NCBI GenBank assembly: GCA_029939035.1
Contig: JAOZTS010000045.1
Span: forward strand, 1 to 8,503
Reading direction: 5' to 3'
Length of the DNA: 8,503 bases
Source of the DNA: Candidatus Altimarinota bacterium
GTDB lineage: Bacteria; Patescibacteriota; Gracilibacteria; UBA1369; LOWO2-01-FULL-3
Shown: in pieces, positions 1-6,213 of the stretch
Numbering within the stretch: position 1 is the stretch's first letter
Layout: each line of letters begins with the position of its first letter
The notes under the pieces: model-generated
Database searches by the model: none
What the model was told of the DNA's origin: nothing
Seen by the model: the letters and a program-made list of their open reading frames with translations, nothing else
Program-made: the position numbers and the translations under genes

Positions 1-13
1 GTTAAAAATAGTA

Positions 14-222
14 TTAAACTTTGTATTGCCGGGTGTGTATGATTTTGCTAGAATATCTGCGTGTAGACATTGGCTTTAATAAAGTTTAAATATAGAGATT
101 AGAAATACGAGCGAGAAGTACACAAAAATCCGCTTAAACTCTGTAGGCACAGAAGTGTCTACACAACACGAATCTGATTCTCTCAAACGAATTAGCCGAG
201 TGCCTGCAGAGTTTAGATGGAT
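14..222 (+). promoter_or_regulatory. Candidate structured leader or small RNA upstream of two small ORFs
   Basis: No gene is seen in the first 248 bases, but the sequence is rich in complementary segments. TTAAACTTT (14-22) is a perfect complement of AAAGTTTAA (81-89). GTGTAGACAT (61-70) pairs with GTGTCTACAC (155-164) with one G-U. The arm at 128-150 pairs with 200-222. The 155-164 segment lies in the loop of that last stem, so its pairing with 61-70 would make a pseudoknot. I checked for hallmarks of tmRNA, RNase P RNA and SRP RNA and found none. The element may begin left of the window. A weak promoter-like pair, TTGGCT (70-75) and TATAGA (91-96) with a short 15-nt spacer, could start a small RNA near position 103. 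That it is transcribed RNA is inference from base pairing and the terminal T tract. Confidence 0.4.
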
Positions 223-230
223 TTTTTTTT
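124..230 (+). terminator. Long hairpin plus T9, intrinsic terminator or attenuator
   Basis: The arms 128-150 and 200-222 form a 23-bp stem with one mismatch (C133 against A217) and three G-U pairs. The A run at 124-127 can extend it into the following T tract, which is T222-T230. The 49-nt loop could hold small hairpins, such as GAAT-CTG-ATTC. A stem followed directly by nine T is the signature of Rho-independent termination, though the loop is unusually long. A Shine-Dalgarno starts only seven bases after the last T and I see no -10 box between. Either expression of the downstream ORFs depends on read-through, or this is the 3' end of a small RNA. Confidence 0.6.
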
Positions 231-244
231 GACAACAAGGAGGG

Positions 245-301
245 TTGAATGCTGGAGCCTGCCATCCGAGTTATAGCTTTGAGGGCAGAGACAGCATTTA
301 A
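245..301 (+). promoter_or_regulatory. Hairpin covering a small-ORF start codon
   Basis: TTGAATGCTG (245-254) pairs with CAGCATTTAA (292-301) over ten pairs with one G-U. After a small internal loop, CTGCC (259-263) pairs with GGCAG (284-288). The ATG at 249 lies inside the outer stem, directly downstream of the Shine-Dalgarno at 237-244. The stem's 3' arm also contains most of the TTTAACC that precedes the 47-codon ORF. Folding could therefore limit access to both starts, and a ribosome crossing 249-320 would open the hairpin. Confidence 0.4.
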
Positions 302-320
302 CCAAGGAACCTATGGCTGA
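249..320 (+). CDS. Possible 23-aa leader peptide
   Basis: An ATG follows a strong Shine-Dalgarno, AAGGAGGG at 237-244, with a 4-nt spacer. The frame runs 23 codons to TGA at 318-320, which lies eight bases inside the next ORF. The peptide starts MLEPAIRVIA and ends NQGTYG. It has no run of one amino acid of the kind seen in biosynthetic leader peptides, although four of its 23 residues are Ala. The ribosome site is the best in the window, where most genes have none. The short length and the overlap with a hairpin mean it may be a translational coupling device or not a gene at all. No family is recognised. Confidence 0.35.
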   Translation: MLEPAIRVIALRAETAFNQGTYG

Positions 321-456
321 CAAAAAAGCCAAGGCAAAGAAAGAAGCCTCTCCTGACAGTAAAGGAAACGTGGTTTATACCATGTGTTTCCGACACTGGA
401 AAACAGGAAAAATCGTCCGCCGTTCGGATGGACGACCTTTCCGGTTTGAAACTTAA
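313..456 (+). CDS. Small basic protein, 47 aa, unrecognised
   Basis: ATG at 313 overlaps the end of the preceding 23-codon frame and runs to TAA at 454-456. A weak Shine-Dalgarno-like AAGGA (304-308) and TTTAACC (297-303, nine bases before the ATG) lie upstream. The N-terminus is Lys/Ala-rich (MADKKAKAKKEA). The C-terminal half, residues 19-47, carries aromatic and basic residues including CFRHWKTGKIVRR and RPFRF, giving a very basic protein. This composition would suit nucleic-acid or ribosome binding, but that is inference. The codons look coherent and the base composition is richer in GC than the flanking DNA. A palindrome spans the stop codon. No known domain is recognised, and there are no membrane segments or signal peptide. 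Confidence 0.6.
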   Translation: MADKKAKAKKEASPDSKGNVVYTMCFRHWKTGKIVRRSDGRPFRFET

Positions 457-464
457 AGTTTCAA
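446..464. repeat. Palindrome over the 47-aa ORF stop codon
   Basis: TTGAAAC (446-452) and GTTTCAA (458-464) are perfect inverted repeats around TTAAA, which contains the TAA stop. A T7 run follows at 481-487, but 16 bases separate it from the stem, too far for a classical terminator. A separate inverted repeat, GTTTAGA (491-497) with TCTAAAC (512-518), lies just beyond. Confidence 0.4.
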
Positions 465-536
465 TCTGATGCAGGGACTATTTTTTTACCGTTTAGAGCA
501 ATTATAGTTGGTCTAAACTATGGATGAAAAATAATC

Positions 537-575
537 ACACAGAGTCCTATTAATTTATTAATAGGGCTTTTGTGT
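537..575 (+). terminator. Probable terminator after the small ORFs
   Basis: CCTATTAA (546-553) and TTAATAGG (558-565) form a perfect 8-bp stem with a TTTA loop. It continues outward through G-C, A-T and G-U pairs to ACAC (537-540) with GTGT (572-575), past a one-base bulge. TTTT at 568-571 follows the GGGC. It fits an intrinsic terminator for the 313-456 gene, but the T run is short. From 576 to the promoter near 700 I see only weak promoter-like motifs, for example TTGCCT (588-593) with TATTAT (610-615), and no ORF. Confidence 0.45.
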
Positions 576-693
576 ATACACCAATGATTGCCTTTTTGTC
601 AAGTGGTCGTATTATTATACGCGAAAATCCACACCATTTCAACAATAGCAACAAAAAATAGCACGTGCTTTCATGAGGAATGAGTTAAGGAAA

Positions 694-720
694 TTCGTGT
701 ACATAATATATAAATATAAT
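694..720 (+). promoter_or_regulatory. Candidate promoter for the SLH metalloprotease gene
   Basis: TATAAT at 715-720 is a perfect -10 hexamer in a very AT-rich stretch. The best -35 match, TTCGTG at 694-699, is poor and only 15 bases upstream. Transcription would start near 727, at the first base of a perfect inverted repeat. Confidence 0.35.
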
Positions 721-726
721 ATGTGA

Positions 727-1021
727 GCAACACTTTAGTGTTGCGTGGTTGGTGGTATTGTGGACTATTTATGACCAAATACGGCATTCCAACATCCTTT
801 CTGCAAAGCCGTAATTACTCTGCGTGCTCTTATTATTTCTATGCCATTTCCCCTTTTAAACCTTTGATGTTATTTAACTGGCACTATTTTTCAAGGAGAT
901 ACTGGTTCTTGTAGAAAAACGACTACCACATATTTGCCTGCAAGTGTTAAACTGTTGCAAGATCAGATATTGAAGCATCCATTGGGATGACTCAAGTGTT
1001 TAAAATTTAACCTCTATTCCT
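727..1021 (+). promoter_or_regulatory. Long gene-free leader before the SLH protein gene
   Basis: These ~295 bases hold no convincing gene. A GTG-initiated frame at 723-914 has no ribosome site and a low-complexity aromatic-rich product. What can be seen is hairpin potential. GCAACAC (727-733 within an 8-bp inverted repeat to 744) pairs with GTGTTGC, and TACGGC (780-785) pairs with GCCGTA (808-813). TTTAACC at 1006-1012 sits nine bases before the ATG of the next gene. If TATAAT at 715-720 is the promoter, this is a structured 5' UTR. A nearer promoter was not found, which is weak evidence for the long leader. Confidence 0.35.
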
Positions 1022-3640
1022 ATGAAAGTAATCAAGTCACTATTTTTCGGTTCTTTGTTGTTATTTTCAGTTTTTTCTTATTCTGCAAGTGCAGAGAGTG
1101 TTATTCCATATTGTACAGAAGTTGAAAATTCTGTTTGCGTATCTCCTCATGACGATCTTGTTGATTTCTTGAATAACTTGGATGGTAGCTATTATTACGA
1201 ACCTTCGTTTTATAACCCAAACAACGGTTATATAGTTTTTGAGGATGCATACTTTGAGTATTACATCCCTGACTATTTGGTTGAATGGATTTTAATAGAC
1301 CTGGATTATGGGACTTATTTTGGCAAATCAGATTGGGAAAAAATTGATACAGATTTTAATAAAGTGCCAGATGATATTGATGATTTAGTTGATTTAGTTG
1401 TTGATGTTAGGAATTACTATTTTGGTGATAGTTCACAGTATAAATTCGATAGGTGGGAAGATAAAATCCCAATAGTTTTTGATTATGTTTTGCTTGATAG
1501 TTTATATGATGATGGGAATTGTGCGTTTGGATTCTTTAATGGTCAAATTCATATTGATCCAACAGGAGTTTTAGACGATGACATGGAGGTTCTTGAATAT
1601 TGCGGAGGCAATAGGGATAAGTCTGACGTTAAATCAACAATAGCTCATGAAGTTTTTCATGCAATCCAGTATGTATATTTGGGTGAAGATTTGTGGGCTC
1701 CTTATCAGCAGGATAATTTTATTGAAGGTACTGCAGTTATGATGCAAAGGAATGTTTCTTCTTCTGATCAATATTTGGATTATTTATCGGTATCTCCTTA
1801 TTTATATCCAAATGAATCAATTTTTGGTCCTACCGAGTCTCGGGATATAACTAGTTATGGATCTTTTGTTTGGTATAATTTTCTTGAGAGAAATTATGGA
1901 AAAGATATTGTAGAAAAATTATTTGAAGGATATCAAAGTATATCAGGTTATGACTCTGTTTATAGAAGTTTTTTGGCAGTTGCCGATGCATTAGAAAAAG
2001 ATGGTAGTAGTATTGAGGAGGCATATTTGGAGTTTGTTACATGGAATTTTGATAAGGACAAATATACATATGGAAGTTCGATGAGGGATGTTTACATTAC
2101 TAATACTCATAAGAGCTATCCAACTAATGAAATTGTTGTTGACGATTTTGATGAGGCTCCTGCTCTATTTGGCTCTAGTTATATTGAATTTAGCATGGGT
2201 GATGGGACAAATAACTTAGTAGTTGAGTTTGTTGCTAATTTAGATGCGGATATGTATGTATCATTTTTGTCGGTGAATGATGATGAAGTTGATTATGATA
2301 AGACTGTTGAATACTTTGTTGAAAGAGGAACTGTTGAAACTTTCACAGTTCCAGGTTATGGCAATGACGTTGCTGTTATGATTGTTAGCGTCTTGGATGT
2401 TGATGCTGAAAGTTTAGAGACGGCTAATGTGTTTGCTGACTATATTTATCCGTTCATTTATTCTGCAGATAGAGTTTCTGTTGTTGCTGAAACTATTGAA
2501 TCAGAAGTGTCTTTAGACGAGGTAGATTTGGATGATTACTTTATTTTCACTATTGATAAGTATTGGGAATATTCTGGGACAACGGAGTACTCTTCCGGAG
2601 AATTAGAAAATATTGATTTAAGGGTAGAAACTAATGAGTGTACTTTGGTTAATGGTTGTGTCACTTATCACAGCGTTGGAAGTATGGAGGATATTAGTTA
2701 TAAAATGTCAGGTAATGATGTTATAGCATTTGAAGTTAGAGGAGAGGGGATTTCTTCTTTGCCTGTTATGTCGGTTGATGGAGTTTCTGGTCTTCTTAAT
2801 GAAGAAAATGATGCAGTGTTTGGTTTTAGTGGAGATTATTATGTTCAAACAACTTATAGTTGTTCTCTAAGTCTGGATGCAGGATATAATTTCAACTTTT
2901 CTGAGAAGAACGCATTGATTGAGAATTGTATCTATTCATTAATTGATGATACTGGTTGGGAAACAAAAATTGATGAAACAAAGTACTATGTGGAAAATGT
3001 TGGACTAGTTGCGGCTGAAAGTGAGGTTACTGATCAAGCTGGTATTTATTATACAGAGGAATATCAACTAGTAGACACGAATGTGGTTCAAATTATTAAT
3101 GAAGAGGAGAATGTGTTTTCAGATTTGACAGTGAGTCATATTAATTATGATGCGATTATGTATTTAAAGAGCGAGGGTGTAATTAGTGGTTATCCTGATG
3201 GGACTTTTAAGCCCGCGAATGATGTTAATAGAGCTGAGTTATTAAAAATATTAGTTGAAGGAAAGGGTATTTCACCGTCTTTGGAAGAATATAATAATTG
3301 TTTTCCTGATGTTAATGATGACTGGTTTGTCCCATATGTTTGTTATGCAAAAGAGGAAGGATGGATTGATGGTTATCCTGATGGGACTTTTAAACCTGGA
3401 CAGACTGTTAATAAGGCTGAAGCTTTAAAGATGTTGTTAAATTCACAAAATATTGATGTTCCAGCCAGTCTTGAGGATAAGCCTTTTGATGATGTAAATA
3501 TTTCTGATTGGTTTGCACCATTTGTTGCAAAAGCAAAAGAAATGAATATTCTGGAGGAAACAGGTTCTAACTTAAATCCTGGAGACTTAATGAAGAGAGC
3601 TGGAATTTGCGAAAATCTATATAGATTGTTAATTCAGTAG
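1022..3640 (+). CDS. Secreted HEXXH metalloprotease with three SLH repeats
   Basis: This 872-aa protein begins with a signal peptide: Lys at 2 and 5, a hydrophobic core, and probable cleavage after ASA near residue 24. A D-x-D-x-N-x-V-P-D stretch (109-117) precedes the catalytic domain. The zinc motif HEVFH is at 209-213 and a downstream EGTA (Glu235) is the likely third ligand. This pattern, followed by YGSFVWYNFLERNYG, resembles the MXAN_6640-type putative metalloproteases as I remember them. Residues ~375-690 are acidic and look beta-rich. Three SLH repeats follow (about 699-745, 761-808, 822-872); the first two carry GYPDGTFKP, the third is diverged. SLH repeats anchor proteins to wall polymers or the S-layer, so the enzyme should act outside the cell. 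There is no Shine-Dalgarno; TTTAACC lies nine bases before ATG. The codons are more AT-rich than in miaB or eno. Its substrate is unknown. Confidence 0.93.
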   Translation: MKVIKSLFFGSLLLFSVFSYSASAESVIPYCTEVENSVCVSPHDDLVDFLNNLDGSYYYEPSFYNPNNGYIVFEDAYFEYYIPDYLVEWILIDLDYGTYFGKSDWEKIDTDFNKVPDDIDDLVDLVVDVRNYYFGDSSQYKFDRWEDKIPIVFDYVLLDSLYDDGNCAFGFFNGQIHIDPTGVLDDDMEVLEYCGGNRDKSDVKSTIAHEVFHAIQYVYLGEDLWAPYQQDNFIEGTAVMMQRNVSSSDQYLDYLSVSPYLYPNESIFGPTESRDITSYGSFVWYNFLERNYGKDIVEKLFEGYQSISGYDSVYRSFLAVADALEKDGSSIEEAYLEFVTWNFDKDKYTYGSSMRDVYITNTHKSYPTNEIVVDDFDEAPALFGSSYIEFSMGDGTNNLVVEFVANLDADMYVSFLSVNDDEVDYDKTVEYFVERGTVETFTVPGYGNDVAVMIVSVLDVDAESLETANVFADYIYPFIYSADRVSVVAETIESEVSLDEVDLDDYFIFTIDKYWEYSGTTEYSSGELENIDLRVETNECTLVNGCVTYHSVGSMEDISYKMSGNDVIAFEVRGEGISSLPVMSVDGVSGLLNEENDAVFGFSGDYYVQTTYSCSLSLDAGYNFNFSEKNALIENCIYSLIDDTGWETKIDETKYYVENVGLVAAESEVTDQAGIYYTEEYQLVDTNVVQIINEEENVFSDLTVSHINYDAIMYLKSEGVISGYPDGTFKPANDVNRAELLKILVEGKGISPSLEEYNNCFPDVNDDWFVPYVCYAKEEGWIDGYPDGTFKPGQTVNKAEALKMLLNSQNIDVPASLEDKPFDDVNISDWFAPFVAKAKEMNILEETGSNLNPGDLMKRAGICENLYRLLIQ
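3187..3393 (+). repeat. 24-bp exact direct repeat in SLH repeats 1 and 2
   Basis: Positions 3187-3210 and 3370-3393 are identical over 24 bases, 183 bases (61 codons) apart and in the same frame. They encode the GYPDGTFK core of the first two SLH repeats. The surrounding codons differ, so identity is limited to the conserved core, which suggests gene conversion or strong constraint. Confidence 0.85.
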
Positions 3641-3643
3641 TCT

Positions 3644-4996
3644 CTAAACCATTTCCCCTTTCAACACCCATGGGACTTTTCCGGTGATGCGAACTTGAAC
3701 TATTTTGCCGAGGAGTGGTTTTTTGGCTTGGAATTGGACGGTTTTGAAGTTTTCGCAACGGCCGGTGCAGAGGTCGTCGGATTGGTCTTCGACGAGGACG
3801 TTCACTGTTTTGCCGATGAATCTTTCTAATGCATCTTTGGAATGGACTTTTAGGAGTTCGTTTAGTTTGTCCCATCGCTCTCTCTTTGTTTCTGTAGGAA
3901 TATCGTCTTTCATGAAGCGGTTGGCGGTTGTGCCTTTGCGATCTGAGTATTGGGCGATGTAGGCGTGTTCGAAGCCGAGGGATTTGAAGCGGTCGTATGT
4001 GTTTTGGTATTCTTCTTCTGTTTCTCCGCAGAATCCTACGATTATGTCTGTGGAAATTGATATTTCTGGGATGCGGTCGCGTAGTTTTTTGACGACCTCT
4101 TCGAATTTTTCGATTGTGTAGGGGCGGTTCATTCTTTTGAGGACGTCGTTATCGCCTGCTTGGAGCGGGAGATGTAGATATGGCATTTGTGTACGGAGGG
4201 AGGCCATTGCATCTATGAGTTGATCGCTCATGTCTTTTGGGTGGGGAGATGTGAATCTGACCCTTTGTAGAGCTTCCAATTTGTCTAATTCTTCTAGTAA
4301 GTGGACGAAAGGTTCACTCTCTAAGTTTTCAAATGTTTTGTGCTCTTTGTCGTAGTTGCTGAGTCCGTATGAATTTACTGTTTGCCCGATGAGTGTGATT
4401 TCCAGGCATCCATTTTCTACTAATTTTTTAGCCTCTTCGAGAATGTCTTCTAGTTTTCGTGATTTTTCCCGACCTCTTGCGTATGGGACGATGCAGTATG
4501 TGCAAAATTTGTCGCAGCCGTTTGAGATTGGCAATAAAGCCTGGGTTTTTGAGTTGTGAGATGAATGAGTTGCGTCGATTTTCAGGTAATCTTCCAAACT
4601 TTCTTCCTCAATGTCTTCTATTTCCATTTCTGGACTGATTTCTCTCAGCAGTTCTGCGAGTTTTGGTAATTCCTCTGTCCTTAGTGCAACATCTAATTCT
4701 TTTACTCGTGGAAAAAGTGGGTCTCTCTTTTCTGAATACCTCGAACTGGACTCCCTGACCATACAGCCGGTTATTATTACTATTGGATCCTTTTTCAACC
4801 GTCTTATCTCTCTCATTTTCCCAAGAACTTTGTCCTCTGCTTTTTGCTTAATGCTACAGGTATTTAGCAAAATTATATCCGCATCCTGGATGTCATTAGT
4901 TTTGTCGAAACCCAAAGCTTCCATGTACGTCTCCATTCTCTCCGAATCGGAGTAGTTCATTTGGCACCCGTATGTGAGAATTTGGTATTTTGGCAT
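3644..4996 (-). CDS. miaB: tRNA-2-methylthio-N6-dimethylallyladenosine synthase
   Basis: The 450-aa protein is a full-length radical-SAM methylthiotransferase that adds the 2-methylthio group to i6A37 of tRNAs reading UNN codons. It has the N-terminal MTTase domain with the three cluster cysteines C11 (YGCQMN), C47 (NTCSIK) and C78 (TGCMVRES). The radical-SAM CxxxCxxC is at C161, C165, C168, and a C-terminal TRAM-like domain covers roughly residues 385-448. The YGCQMN and TGCMVRE signatures favour MiaB over MtaB or RimO. An acidic linker (about 121-140) precedes the SAM domain. The start has TTTAAAC seven bases upstream, a variant of the leader motif found at other genes here. Its TAG lies three bases from the convergent SLH gene's stop, with no hairpin between. 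Confidence 0.96.
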   Translation of the reverse strand: MPKYQILTYGCQMNYSDSERMETYMEALGFDKTNDIQDADIILLNTCSIKQKAEDKVLGKMREIRRLKKDPIVIITGCMVRESSSRYSEKRDPLFPRVKELDVALRTEELPKLAELLREISPEMEIEDIEEESLEDYLKIDATHSSHNSKTQALLPISNGCDKFCTYCIVPYARGREKSRKLEDILEEAKKLVENGCLEITLIGQTVNSYGLSNYDKEHKTFENLESEPFVHLLEELDKLEALQRVRFTSPHPKDMSDQLIDAMASLRTQMPYLHLPLQAGDNDVLKRMNRPYTIEKFEEVVKKLRDRIPEISISTDIIVGFCGETEEEYQNTYDRFKSLGFEHAYIAQYSDRKGTTANRFMKDDIPTETKRERWDKLNELLKVHSKDALERFIGKTVNVLVEDQSDDLCTGRCENFKTVQFQAKKPLLGKIVQVRITGKVPWVLKGEMV

Positions 4997-5020
4997 TTAT
5001 GTCGTTTAAACGGCTTGCGT

Positions 5021-5050
5021 ATGATACTCGAAGGGGTCTTTCTTTTTCAA
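5021..5050 (-). promoter_or_regulatory. Candidate miaB promoter
   Basis: Read on the minus strand, TTGAAA (5050-5045) and TATCAT (5026-5021) are separated by 18 bases. Transcription would start near 5014, leaving a leader of about 18 bases before the miaB ATG. Confidence 0.5.
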
Positions 5051-5066
5051 TAGAGTTTTTGCCGAG

Positions 5067-5095
5067 TTGTCGCCAAGGGCAATACATGGTATAAT
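5067..5095 (+). promoter_or_regulatory. Candidate promoter of the 178-aa membrane protein gene
   Basis: TTGTCG (5067-5072) and a perfect TATAAT (5090-5095) are 17 bases apart. Start near 5102 gives a leader of about 19 bases. The -10 box lies inside a 15-bp palindrome, ATGGTATAATACCAT (5086-5100), a possible operator. The -35 box is part of CCGAGTTGTC (5062-5071), which recurs upstream of eno at 7381-7390. Confidence 0.6.
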
Positions 5096-5120
5096 ACCAT
5101 AATAGAATTAAACAAAAATC

Positions 5121-5657
5121 ATGCAAGAAAACGATACATTTAAGATTGAGCACAAAAAATCTGAGCCTCAAAAACAGGAGCAGCCACAGACTCCAAAAGA
5201 ACAGCCTAAACAGGAAGTTAAAGCGCCTGCTGATGTTGCGAAAAAGGCTCCAATAGGCATAAAAATCATGGCTTCACTACTATTATTAGCTGGATTATGG
5301 ATTGGTTTCATTATTTTCACATTTATTGTAAATCCATTTCTGACTATGAGTCTGCCTGTAATTATTGTGATGGCTATTGGAGCAGTAATATTTTGGTTTA
5401 CCGAGAGAACTGCTATGGGCTTGTTCAAATTAAAGCCAAATAGTATTAGGAATTATTATATTGCTATCGCTTTGTACGCACTTTATGCAACTGATCTTCC
5501 AGGTCTTTTAGTTTTGACAATGATGGGTATAGACCCTGGCTATCTCCTTTATGAAATAAAAGTAAGCCTTACTGCTTCGCTTATTCTATTTTTAATACTC
5601 GCACTGCCGTTCTTTTTGGCATCGAGAAACCACAAGGATTTGTACAAAAAAACCTAG
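5121..5657 (+). CDS. Four-helix membrane protein of unknown function, 178 aa
   Basis: The first ~43 residues are polar, rich in Gln, Lys, Pro and Glu, and look disordered. Four hydrophobic segments follow at about 47-71, 77-93, 111-136 and 147-167, and the protein ends in a short basic tail. There is no signal peptide, so the N-terminus is probably cytoplasmic. I recognise no family. The start is supported by a good promoter just upstream and TTAAAC seven bases before the ATG; there is no Shine-Dalgarno. It is divergent from miaB with a 124-base gap and probably monocistronic. Its TAG stop shares the palindromic CTAG (5654-5657) with the stop of the convergent hicB, so no terminator separates the two. 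Confidence 0.85.
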   Translation: MQENDTFKIEHKKSEPQKQEQPQTPKEQPKQEVKAPADVAKKAPIGIKIMASLLLLAGLWIGFIIFTFIVNPFLTMSLPVIIVMAIGAVIFWFTERTAMGLFKLKPNSIRNYYIAIALYALYATDLPGLLVLTMMGIDPGYLLYEIKVSLTASLILFLILALPFFLASRNHKDLYKKT

Positions 5658-6010
5658 GACTTTAGTTTGCTCTCAATGTATTTGTTTAGACTGAGCTGGT
5701 TTGCTTTTGCTTCATAGTAGAGTTTTTTGTGGAGATCAGGAGTTGTGCGGAGGATGATTTTGCCTTTGAAGCTATCTGAAGATTTTGTGTCTGGTGGAGG
5801 AATTGGGCGACCGTCTTTTAATCTTAAATCAATTTCTGTTTCAATTGTAAAGAGTACTCCTTCATGCAAGTCTTCCAAATCGTCTCCATATACTGTTGCT
5901 CCAGGGAATTTTGGTATTTTAGCTTCATAACCTTCTTCTTCGCCGTCTCCTATGTACATTACTGAGTACATGTACTGCTTAGCTTTTTTACTAATCTTTT
6001 TACGTGACAT
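5654..6010 (-). CDS. hicB: HicB-family antitoxin
   Basis: This 118-aa protein has the two-part HicB layout. An N-terminal partial RNase H-like domain starts about YSVMYIGDGEEEGYEAKIPKFPG (residues 15-37 region), continuing through a GDDLEDLHEG segment. The C-terminal stretch 81-116 looks like a ribbon-helix-helix DNA-binding domain (GKIILRTTPDLHKKL, then LSLNKYIESKL). HicB binds and neutralises HicA and usually represses its own promoter. The chosen ATG gives a 52-base overlap with hicA. An ATG at 5971 and one at 5959 (overlapping the hicA TAA as TAATG) are alternatives, and either leaves most of the N-terminal domain. No Shine-Dalgarno is seen, so translation probably depends on coupling to hicA. 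The order hicA-hicB is the usual one. Confidence 0.85.
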   Translation of the reverse strand: MSRKKISKKAKQYMYSVMYIGDGEEEGYEAKIPKFPGATVYGDDLEDLHEGVLFTIETEIDLRLKDGRPIPPPDTKSSDSFKGKIILRTTPDLHKKLYYEAKANQLSLNKYIESKLKS

Positions 6011-6198
6011 TTTTTTACTTTTTTATTATGTACTGGAATGTTTACTCTACCGTGCACATCATTTATGTATATGTAGTGACTCCCTCTGATTCTCAGAATT
6101 TTATATCCAAAATCATTTAGAATCGTGTGAATTTCGCCGAATGACGTTTCTGTCGGATTATTTAATAATTTTAAGAATCTCTTCTCTTTCTTTGTCAT
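5959..6198 (-). CDS. hicA: HicA-family mRNA interferase toxin
   Basis: The 79-aa product fits the dsRBD-like HicA fold: N-terminal helices, FGYKILRIRGSHYIYI with the expected catalytic His at residue 41, then NIPVHNKKVKKCHVKRLVKKL. HicA toxins cleave mRNA in the cytoplasm and are held inactive by HicB, encoded directly downstream with overlap. The ATG at 6198 is preferred. A TTG at 6231 would add 11 residues (LKSAIKNDIII as coded) before the conserved MTKKEK and is less likely. The catalytic His is present, so the toxin looks intact. Unlike most genes here it lacks the TTTAACC leader motif, which fits acquisition by transfer. Upstream are a 12-bp palindrome and a hairpin. Confidence 0.85.
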   Translation of the reverse strand: MTKKEKRFLKLLNNPTETSFGEIHTILNDFGYKILRIRGSHYIYINDVHGRVNIPVHNKKVKKCHVKRLVKKLSSTCTQ

Positions 6199-6201
6199 AA
6201 T

Positions 6202-6213
6202 AATGATATCATT
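6202..6213. promoter_or_regulatory. Palindrome at the hicA start, candidate operator
   Basis: AATGATATCATT is a perfect 12-bp palindrome three bases upstream of the hicA ATG. Ribbon-helix-helix antitoxins bind short palindromes in their own promoters, so this is a reasonable HicB operator candidate. A second element, an inverted repeat at 6220-6228 and 6235-6243 (one G-U on the minus-strand RNA, six-base loop), lies just upstream. Binding is inference. Confidence 0.4.

Noticed and set aside
1..230. tmRNA, RNase P RNA or SRP RNA
   Set aside because: No tag reading frame with T arm and CCA, no conserved RNase P core motifs and no SRP Alu or domain IV motif were found on either strand.
229..234. 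TTGACA consensus -35 hexamer
   Set aside because: No -10-like hexamer lies 16-18 bases downstream; that interval is the Shine-Dalgarno and GC-rich hairpin. It arises from the end of the T tract.
723..914. 63-codon GTG-initiated frame on the plus strand
   Set aside because: It has no ribosome site and no leader motif, its product is an aromatic-rich mix with no domain, and its first codons form a perfect hairpin. The region reads as non-coding leader.
1022..3640. Recoded TGA = Gly (code 25) lineage
   Set aside because: An 872-codon frame and all other genes stay open under the standard code, with Gly encoded by GGN.
3567..3875. 102-codon Arg/Pro-rich minus-strand frame
   Set aside because: It overlaps miaB and the end of the SLH gene in another frame and has low-complexity basic composition typical of a shadow frame.
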